Shown here: positions 55,665 through 64,000 of the stretch, in pieces
Position numbering within the stretch: the stretch's first letter is position 1
Layout of the letters: each line of letters begins with the position of its first letter
From: Anthopleura xanthogrammica
Lineage: Eukaryota; Cnidaria; Anthozoa; Actiniaria; Actiniidae
Direction: 5' to 3'
DNA length: 64,000 nucleotides
Assembly: GCA_964019055.1 (NCBI GenBank)
Contig: OZ025213.1
Coordinates: forward strand, 10,095,583 to 10,159,582
Position numbers and translations under genes: made by a program
The notes under the pieces: model-generated
Databases searched by the model: none
Seen by the model: the letters and a program-made list of their open reading frames with translations, nothing else
What the model was told of the DNA's origin: nothing

Positions 55665-56539
55665 AGTTACATATTATAATGTATGTTCTTACTGGCTATT
55701 TTCCAAATACCCTGTACGCGAATTATTGCTTTTCGTAGCATTTTATTGTTTTATTAGATTCTTGAAGTGATTTTTCTGACCATTAGTTTCTACGTTGTAT
55801 TATGGCATCATCATAACCGAACTATCAGTATATATCACAATTATTCCTTTCACACTGTCTTTTGTTTAGTTAGTTATTATGATGAGGCAATACATATTTC
55901 AATAAACAAGAAAATTAGCGCCGGAAGCATTTTGTTAATGGTAATAAAAGAACGCCATAATACAAGTGTCCTATCAGACAGATTTTAAGAAGAATTTGCT
56001 CTCTCAGAGAGACAGACTGGAATAAGAGGGACTTGGAGTAGGATCCAAGTTTACAACAGACTTTTATCATAATCAGTTGACGTTCAACAAACAGTGTGCC
56101 CTTTGTATCGGTTGCTCGAAGTATAGACAATGATGATATAAGGTGCTTCACAGATATAACCTATGACATGGAAAACGTAGAAACTGGTGGTCAGACGAAT
56201 CAATTCAAGATTCTAATATAAAACAGTAAAATGCTACAAAAAGCAATAATCCGGGAAAAGAATATAAGAAAATATGCCAGTAAGAATTAATGGATGGATT
56301 CAAACAAGTTATGCTTTAACCCTTTGTCGACGACGGTTCTTAAAAACTAGCACTCAAAATACCACAAATAATCAAAGGAATCTAGTACATTTAGTTTATA
56401 TTTGTTGAATAACGAACTGGAGGGACGCTACAGATCTAGAAATGCTTTAGAAAAATGTTACAAGTTTTATCGAAAATATTGGTTTCCTTAACTGATCTTG
56501 TAAAGAAACTTGAAAAAAGGTGCTTAAAGCTACATTATA
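54034..56539. other. Intergenic between the M13 paralogues
   Basis: The 3' UTR of gene 1 probably ends near AATAAA at 54160-54165. The rest is AT-rich with a poly-A run (about 54067-54087), a GGGCTTATAA/GGGGGGACTTATAA pair (about 54323-54347) and a (TTA)n microsatellite (about 55618-55661). No gene recognised; small open frames on both strands lack any support. Confidence 0.6.
55618..55661. repeat. (TTA)n microsatellite
   Basis: About 44 bases of TTA/ATT units. Confidence 0.95.
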
Positions 56540-57526
56540 TATTTTGAATATGTTATTCTTGCATTATTTTAATTTTTTGACACTTAAAAGACTTGTCGTT
56601 GAGACGGTGCTTTTTTTAACAAATAAGATGAGATCCTTTCGTTATATAGCTCAAATATAGAAAGAAGAAAGAAACAAATTAATAAACAAAACGGAATTGT
56701 CGTTTTTAACTTTCAAAAATATTTTCCTAGATCTAATAAACCGACTGGATCAAAGCAAGTCTTAAAACAAAGATCAGTGATACTTTTCTGTGATAAAAGA
56801 AAGTCAAAATAGATATTTTCACCTTTGAGACGTTTTGTGTTTGAGTTTTTTTTTCAACAGGTACGATAAGATTTTCCCGTTGGCCTCGTGTAACGACAAA
56901 TTACGCAACCATTTATTTCAATTTAAAAACTTGAAAAGAAATAAAAGTTGAGGAAACATATTTTTATGTTTCAATTTTTCTGATCTAATCAAGTAAGTCT
57001 AAGCAAGTCTTAAGAAAGTTGATAGTTTTCTGTCGTATTTGAAAAAAAAAACCTAAATGAATAAGACATGAAAAACGCACAGGTATACGAGAGATTCTCT
57101 TGAGGCCTCTCTTCAAACAAGAAAAGTACGTTACCTTGTAGGTATGTGTCATGGTCTCAATCGTCATAATTGTAGCAAATTGTACTTGAAAATTAGATTT
57201 TAACGGAATACAAGGGAGTTTTGCCCGATGAGAAATTTAAGGGATGGAAAGTGCAAGTTAGTGTCCAAGAAGGCAATAGTTAGGTAATTCCTGACAACGA
57301 AACATTTTTTTGACAAGTCCACGTCGATGTAATTGTGGTAAAATGTCTGATGCAATGACATTTTTGGACAGGCAGATACGTGTCTGATTTACCGGTGAAG
57401 AACATCACGTAACTAATTCAAACAAACAACTGGATCAATCATCCTACATACAGTTGTGGTTAACCTCTTGTTGAGAAGGGAAACTAGTATCATAACAGAC
57501 ACGAAGCAAGTATCATTGTAGTCGTG
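56540..57526 (+). promoter_or_regulatory. 5' flank and 5' UTR of M13 gene 2
   Basis: The counterpart of 41205-42371, with two copies of the GAGACGG / T-run / AACAGGTA segment (about 56545-56645 and 56825-56950), a shared GTAGCAAATT block (about 57170) and a shared last 165 bases before the ATG. The minisatellite seen at gene 1 is missing here. Confidence 0.5.
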
Positions 57527-60500
57527 ATGGGAAGACAGGCGAATGGTAGCAGCGGTGGGATACGAGAAAACAAGCGATGTTCGTTAATCCATGGCACTTG
57601 CTTGTTGATGGTCTTTCTTGTAATATCCATGATCCACGTAGCAACAAGTCAGGACAAAATGAGTACTCTTGATCAAGGTTTAAAAAAGATTCGACCCTCA
57701 AGATATGCCAAGACAACAGACAATCCGAAGACTCAATCTAATAGGGTTTGTAACACCACCGAATGTGCTGATGTTGCCAAACAAATTAAAAGGTCGATGA
57801 ACCTAACCGTAGACCCGTGTGAGAACTTCTATGAGTTTGCTTGTGGAAGATATCGGGTACACAACCCACACATCAATGGAACATATGATAACATTGTAGG
57901 TCCATTCGTGAAAACCAATGAATGGTTTCTTAACTATTTAAGAGATAAATTGGAAAAAGGGTTAGCTAAACTCAACGGGGCGAGTGATGAAGTAATGAAA
58001 ATACCTTCAGACAACTACAAATCGTGTATGAACTTGGCTGCCATTGAAAGGGAGGGCGAAGCACCTTTGAAGCAACTTATTCGAGAATTCGGAGGATGGA
58101 GCATGGTGGAGGAAAATGGAGAATGGGACGAGAAAAAATGGGATTTTGCCAAGGCTATTCTATCTATTCATCGCAACTATACATCGAATGGGCCACTGTT
58201 CATAGTGAAAACCTGGGAAGATGCCCGCGACAATACAAGATATCTTTTTCAAGTAAGTGCATTTAAAGAGATAAGGCTTTTGGCAAATAGTATATTTGCT
58301 ATTATTTTCTTGTTCCGTACTTTATTAGACATTTCTTTTTGATGTATTTGGATTACCAAAACTTTGTATTTTTTTTTTGTACCAACAAAGGCACAAATTT
58401 ACAATTTCGCTTTTTGAATCTGTAGATTTATCCATCACCAAAGCCTACGGGATCCTACTCACCACCAAAAGTATGTATCATCATTGTATTTTTTGATTTG
58501 AATTGGTCATGGTCATGGTCATGGTTAGAAGTGTATCACTTGGTCCACATTTTGTCAGGTTGATGACTACCGAGCGCTGATCCAGCACGTAGCATTACGT
58601 CTTGGAGGACGTACCAAGTTGTGTCAGAAAGTACAGGAGTTGATTGAATTTGAAAGTAAACTCGCAAAGGTAAGTTATAGAACACCGTTTCCTTTCAAGA
58701 TACAATATTCGTATTAAAGTTGTGTAACTGGCTCGAATAGTAGCAATCAATTATATATTTCCTTCTCCTCGCTTTTTTTTTCATTTCTACGAACCCATAC
58801 GAATAACCAGCAATTTTTGTCAGGATTTATCCGACTTTCTGAATCACATTTTGTTCTAGGATCTTTCTAGGTATCAGGATTTTTTCCTCTTTTCTTTTTG
58901 TTTTGTATTTGTTTGTTTGTGTTTTATTTTAGATAACAATACCCCCAATAAAAAATTTAAAAACCACGTTTGAAGACAGGATGACGGTCGCGGATTTACA
59001 GAAAGAAATACCCTTGGTAATTATATAAGTAAAATATATATGTCTGAATTAAATAAATTTTATATATGAGAGTTTTGTTTACGGAGCCGAGTGGATTATG
59101 AAGAATTTGAAGTTCATCTTACAGTCAGGAAGTGTGTGTATTTGTTAACGAAACACAAACTTTTTAAGATGTCTATCTCGAACTCTTTTAATATTCAATC
59201 TGACAATGACAGTCCACGCAAACATGACTCGAGCAAAATAGCAACTATTATTCGACTAAATTAGGAGAATAACTTTAATAAATCAGCTCACACAATTGTG
59301 TTTAATACATTGTAGAAACTAAAAGGAAATGAATTTAGAAATACTTTTATTCAGCATTAATTTGAAGAATAATCATGTTTTACTGACAAAGCTACACAGC
59401 ATGGTAAGCTAATGCTGTGTTATCGGACTTCAAAACATTCCCCAAAAAACCCATAATTTTATTGTTTTTACTTCTGAAAATTCACTTATTTCGATTACTT
59501 TGTCTTTTCGTTCATTAATGGCCTTGGTTCTTGATCATTGTTAAGATATTTTCTTCCGCTAACTAAGTAATTTTTTCAATAACAAACACAGATAAAGTAA
59601 AATCCCTTCATCAATTTTAAACACAAGACAGTGAATTATAAATTGCAATATATCAGGATGAAAATGATGTGACACAAATAATAGCGGAGCTCCCGCGCGG
59701 GCCTAAGGCCCGCGCGAGCGGAGCACCATACTTAAGAAAAAATGGTAATCCATCGAGTTGATTTTTCATGGCTTGATTACGTCATCACCTTGTCCATACA
59801 TACATACATACATACATACATACATACATACATACATACATACATACATACATACATACATACATACATACATACATACATACATACATACATACATACA
59901 TACATACATACAAACATACATACATACATACATACATACATACATACATACATACATACATACATACATACATACATACATACAAACATACATACATACA
60001 TACATACATACATACATACATACATACATACATACATACATACATACATACATACATACATACATACGTCCGTCCGTGTACCACTTTGCACAGGGTTCCC
60101 GCGCGCTTTGCTTACTCACAAATGCACAGAAAAATTGCAATAATGTAGTCAAAGATGGATCAAGAAGTATTTTTTCTTATTTTTGCAATGCGAAAAATAC
60201 GTTTAATCGAAGTCATGTCTGTCTTAAAGTGAACAAGGACAATTTTTCGACTTTAGCGACTTGCTAAAGAAGATTTAGCGAGAGAAAGCGAGGGAAGATT
60301 CTTAATCTTACGATGAAGTTTCGTGACTGAAACTTCAGTGAGAGAAAAAGTGGCCTGTAGAGCAGAAAAACCTGATTATACTGCAAGAATGATATTTCAG
60401 TTCCGTAGAAAACTTTTCATAGAAGGTAAATTCATTAATTTTAACTAATATTTCGTAAAAAATCGACAAGAAATGTGTAAATTAGCTGGAGAAACTCTCA

Positions 60501-61591
60501 GACAAGCCAAGGACGTTGGTTCGGCAAACATTGTCAGAAAAACTTGGATAGTTTGTCGTTTTTACTGCATTCTAGATTTTTATCATCTTTTTCTTCATTA
60601 CTTGTGAACCAAAAAAGCGATATTCGAAGCTTTGATTTTTTGTTTTTGATCCCATTTCAAGAAAAAGGCTAAGACTTAGTAAAAAGACTTAGTTCTTTGA
60701 AAAAATATATTTGACGGCCAGCGAGCCTCACGCGAAGTCAAAACAAGATTCCAGTTTCATAATCATATGAATATTTTGACATTTTTATAGATAATTTATT
60801 TTAATGTTGAATGAAATATGAAAAAGGAATACATATCACACCAAAAATTTGCTATTTATCGGGCTTTTCCAGCTGTTACTATTACACAATCGCAAAAATG
60901 ATGAGCTTGTTTTTTTTTTATGGATAAGCTTATGTTTTTGTAAGATATTTCGCTCGATAATAAAGTTAAGAATAAATCTGAAAAAAAACTTTTCAAAGAC
61001 CAACTTATTAACAATGAAAATTATTATCTTGCATTAATGAATATGTCTCTTTTTACTTGTGAAGTTCAAGTGAATGTAAGCTTAAGCTTATCAGTAATAT
61101 TTTTCGACAATTTTCAGTGTAGTTCACTTTCCACCTAAAAAACTTATAACTTTGATTACTAAGATTTGCTGAATAAAATCCTTTGTTCTACACATGTATT
61201 CATATGTTCTACAATCTATAATTATTTTTCTTCGAATTGAAAAGTTTTCTAATGCTTTTGAAGGCTTAAAATAATGGTTTTTCTTTTAGTTTTTCCTCCT
61301 GGATTCTGGTAAAATCAAACGAAGTGGTAACGCTATAACCAGCGTTATGCCGCGTCACACAATTGTCACGTTTTTAGCACTAAATATACTATTTATGGGA
61401 GCTCTGCTTTTAGGCAGTGCCTAAATCTATATATTACATAATTATAGTGCTGATTTATTTTAGTTCAACTGGCATGACCACCTACAAGGAATGTTTTTCC
61501 CAAAATATATTCCCAAAACAGAACTGTTCGACGTTTCTGCGCTGACTTCCTTAAAAAGAATCATGGTGTTAGTCAACAATGCATCGAAGAG
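57527..61591 (+). CDS. M13-family gene 2, tandem paralogue, 3'-partial
   Basis: Five exons: 57527-58252, 58426-58470, 58559-58669, 58933-59016 and 61464-61591, the last ending in phase 2 at ASKR as in gene 1. They encode about 364 residues. The start is the second of two adjacent candidates (GTG then ATG) and matches gene 1. A hydrophobic signal or anchor ([17 protein letters not shown]) is followed by the M13 N-terminal signature ([33 protein letters not shown]) and MTVADLQKEIP. Exon phases equal those of gene 1 throughout. The exons for the zinc site are not in the window, so whether this copy is active cannot be told. No matching next exon (LANYL-type) was found before 64000, so the intron is longer than 2.4 kb or the gene is broken there. 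Confidence 0.82.
59680..59770. repeat. Dispersed GC-rich repeat, copy 2
   Basis: ATAGCGGAGCTCCCGCGCG, GCGCGAGCGGAGCACC, CATACTTAAGAA and GAGTTGATTTTTC match the copy at 47970-48065. The GCGCGGGCC/GGCCCGCGC part is self-complementary. Confidence 0.7.
59796..60067. repeat. (CATA)n microsatellite, about 270 bp
   Basis: About 68 units of CATA with only two CAAA variants (about 59911 and 59983), followed by CGTCCGTCCGTG. Near-perfect, so probably still changing in length. Confidence 0.98.
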
Positions 61592-62127
61592 GTATGTTAC
61601 TAAAGTGCAAGAACTATTCAATTAGATAAGTACACCCCCCAAATGATGCCATTTCATTTCAACAAGACGCTCTAAGATTGTAAACACGGTGCCAGTATTA
61701 TGTGCTTGTTCAGAGCTGGACAATTTGTTATACAAATTAAAGTTATGTAACAAACAGCTTGACCTTGGCTCATGCATGGCGCTTAGAGGTAGGGCGGCTA
61801 AAAGCATTATGCCGAGTAAAATATGCGATGCGGGGAACTGAGAACGAGTCTTGTTTTAATAATGACGTATTTTGAGGCTTTTTCTACGTATAATTTTTAA
61901 TTTTCAATCAGGGTTTCGGCCATAGCGGCCGTCTTCAGAATTATGAAATTAACGGAACAAGCAGTGTCATTATTAATTGCCTGCGTACAAGGATCCGTAT
62001 CGGTGCATGTAGTGTTTGAGTTAATTATTAATTATTAGTTAGTTATTGTTGTGTATTATATCTACAAATGTATACCGATGATCTGTACATCAGGAATGTA
62101 ATCACGTGATACTCGCAACTACATCAT

Positions 62128-62530
62128 TGTAAAACTCTTATGTCATAATCAGTTGGATAAAGCATACTGCACTAACTACCATCAACGTCTTTCACTTGAG
62201 AGTTGGTTTACCAACTTAGAACAAGAACCCCTTAACCGCAACCAACCTCTACCGCCACACTACAAAAGACACATCCATGATCTTAAACAGACCGATGACG
62301 CTACCGAAGAACAATAGACTATCACTTTGTGATAACACTTACGCTATTTAAGAAGAAAAGAATACTACTTGTGACTATACCGACGCGACTATACCCGATA
62401 CCGACTAATTACTGTTTACATTACGACCGCACCACCAGTGCTATAAATACCATCTACTGTCTTTCATTCACCACTGTACTCTGAAGATGACTTCCGCTCA
62501 GGTTGTCGAAACGTCAGTCACAACCAACAA
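62128..62530 (+). mobile_element. 5'-truncated Penelope/GIY-YIG-type retroelement remnant
   Basis: An open stretch ending at TAG 62315-62317 encodes a C-terminus with YHQRLSLESWF, NLEQEPLNR and LPPHYKRHIHDL. The pattern YHxRxxLESW...NR...LPxxY is typical of the C-terminal end of Penelope-like elements with a GIY-YIG endonuclease. About 150 bp further the non-coding part has CTGAAGATGACTTCCGCTCA and GTCGAAACGTCAG. The upstream RT and endonuclease parts are missing. Confidence 0.55.
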
Positions 62531-63541
62531 CCGTCTTTCTCAAGACTACACTCTTAATTACTACGACTACACACATTTGGTGTATTCGCATACTTCTATG
62601 CAATTGATTTTTTGCTGTTAAACGAACTTTTAAACGCCTCAAAAACTTGTGGACGTGTTCACGGTAAGAAGCGAAGTACAGTAAATCAATGCTTTATGAT
62701 TTTTTACTATATAGTCATTATCAAAAAGGTTGTCCTGTATAAAAGACTGAAAGACCAAAAGCAGTATCACTTGATGATTTGTTTAGTTTCCAGGTGATCT
62801 GAGAAAAACGATTAGCCAATCAGATTGCGAATCACTTTTCTGAAAAAGAATCAATCACATGCGTCTTTTCGAGCTCAATCATGGATGAACAGAGGGAAAT
62901 CAAAACAAAACAAAATAGCCTACAAGTATATATAATGCAAGGAGAAGTGTCATTTAGCCGATGATTGAAGGCTAAAAATGTTTCTACTTCAAAGAATATT
63001 TTATCTAGATGAGACTAAGAATATATTTTCATCGGTTAGGTTAATGTTCATGTTTTTTTTTATCAAAGAATTACCGTTGAAACGATCTCGAAGAAGCTGC
63101 CGAAAATCTTTCTCGATTCCTTGGCAGGATTTAACTAAAGTTTCCACACCTTTCGCTGCTCTTTGGTCCTTGGCAATCTCCAGGATGCTTTAAACCTTAA
63201 GAAAATCCTTTTATCTGTTATTTAGAGTGTCTCGTTTTCAATAAGAAAATATTTATTGTCGAGAAAGTCGCTCATATTTAGCCTATTTTCAAGTTGGCCG
63301 CCATGAAACTCAAGTGAATTGAGATTGCGGTGGATGATGGGATTGATTCTTTTTCAGATGATGAAATTATGCTTTGCGCGCCTAGTCAGATCACCTGGTT
63401 GTTTCAAATGATATAAATTTTTGTTTCACTCTATAATGAGTAACAATGACTGAACAGCGAATAATAATTATTATACATTTTACTCACTATCTCGCTTCTC
63501 ATTGGCCGAGAGCTCTCAGCCAATCCCTGATATCGCGTGAA

Positions 63542-63604
63542 CTCGACATGATAAATGTATTATCTGTAGGTTTTACCTACAAATAATACATTTATCATGT
63601 CGAG
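63542..63604. repeat. Near-perfect 63-bp palindrome
   Basis: 22-base arms starting CTCGACATGATAAATGTATT pair perfectly at 63542-63563 and 63583-63604. A second inner pair, GTAGGT/ACCTAC, leaves a 3-base loop. It could be a tiny foldback element or a cruciform-forming site. Confidence 0.9.
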
Positions 63605-63650
63605 TGCAAAGGTCACAATGGAATCTTTATTCTTAGTTTACAAAATGTAT

Positions 63651-63782
63651 AATAAAACAATTTTTGAATTCGGTTTTCGCATGGTATCGTAAATATCAAG
63701 ACCTCGGCCGTTTTAACACAGCCTAGCTTGGTCTTGATAATTTACGATATCATGCTCAACCTCATCCAATAATTGTTTATTA
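63651..63782. mobile_element. Foldback element with about 50-bp arms
   Basis: 63651-63703 and 63729-63782 are inverted copies with scattered mismatches (inner arm TATCGTAAATATCAAGACC) around a 25-base centre. It is 47 bp from the palindrome at 63542-63604; the two may be parts of one larger element. Confidence 0.75.
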
Positions 63783-64000
63783 TTAACTCTACTTATACAA
63801 TGATTGCTGGTATCGAGCATTTAGAGTGGGTGTATAAGGTGTCACGTGACATTTCTTTTGGACTAAATGTCTTTTTTGGTTGACAACATTGATGACATTG
63901 TATAACTTTGTACATCTACTTCTGTATGATGTATATATTGTATATACTTGTTAATCATTTTCTTCTTCTTCTATTGACTTGATACGATTCATGATCAAGT

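Larger units (their letters stand above)
59017..61463 (+). other. Intron 4 of M13 gene 2
   Basis: 2.4 kb; holds the second copy of the GC-rich dispersed repeat and a long CATA microsatellite. Long open frames over the microsatellite on both strands are artefacts of a 4-base period read in threes. Confidence 0.8.
61592..64000 (+). other. Distal intron or flank of M13 gene 2 with element debris
   Basis: No further M13 exon recognised. Contains a GCCGAAAC-type end in reverse (61908-61945), a retroelement C-terminus (62128-62317) with its 3' region, and two strong palindromes (63542-63604, 63651-63782). Confidence 0.6.

Noticed and set aside
59742..60267. Long open frames of repeated IHTY or CMYV on both strands
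   Set aside because: They are a 4-base microsatellite read in threes; no real protein.
61908..61945. Hammerhead-like motif on the minus strand (CTGAAGACGGCC ... GGCCGAAAC)
   Set aside because: It has a good stem II, but no GUC cleavage triplet follows in the expected place.
62475..62512. Hammerhead ribozyme (CTGAAGA ... GAAACGTC)
   Set aside because: The CUGANGA and GAAA cores are present, but the bases between GAAA and GUC leave no room for a stem III. Kept only as an element-end signature.
1..64000. tRNA, rRNA or CRISPR-like arrays
   Set aside because: None seen. The tandem repeats present are micro- or minisatellites without spacers.

Overview
The window is intron-rich, AT-rich animal DNA. 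Secreted and cell-surface multidomain genes (EGF, VWD, LamG, FN3, M13 peptidase), many short inverted-repeat elements, and microsatellites next to retroposon-like tails suggest a cnidarian, probably an anthozoan. That assignment is inference. Exon limits below come from splice signals plus reading-frame and domain continuity read by eye; no transcript or database search was available.

Layout. (1) 1-24674, + strand: the 3' part of one giant gene. In-window exons are 1-981, 1073-1399, 1717-2886, 3773-6056, 6385-6505, 7107-9935, 10135-10315 and 10426-24674, all joining in phase to about 7,379 codons. It encodes a long EGF array, a small beta-rich domain, nine copies of an EGF-pair/VWD/LamG/helical unit, one transmembrane helix and a charged tail ending in a PDZ-ligand-like sequence. 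The last exon alone is 14.25 kb. (2) 24675-30728: 3' UTR and intergenic DNA with inverted-repeat elements and two weak exon candidates. (3) 30729-38789, + strand: a VWDE-like gene (Ig-like, VWD, Cys-rich helical, EGF, cadherin-like and FN3 domains) in about 17 exons, with one in-frame TAA inside the VWD region. Its 5' end is not resolved. (4) 39087-40652, - strand: two exons of an unrecognised gene, tail-to-tail with the VWDE-like gene. (5) 42372-54033, + strand: a complete 17-exon M13 (neprilysin/ECE-family) gene of about 753 aa that has lost the zinc-binding motifs. (6) 57527-61591, + strand: the first five exons of a tandem paralogue of that gene, with a duplicated 5' flank; the rest lies beyond the window.

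Themes. The giant protein and its VWDE-like neighbour share the same Cys-rich helical domain, which suggests a locally expanded family of extracellular adhesion or matrix proteins. The two M13 genes are a recent-looking tandem pair. At least the first encodes a probable pseudopeptidase, which would act by binding rather than cutting. Introns hold most of the mobile-element debris.
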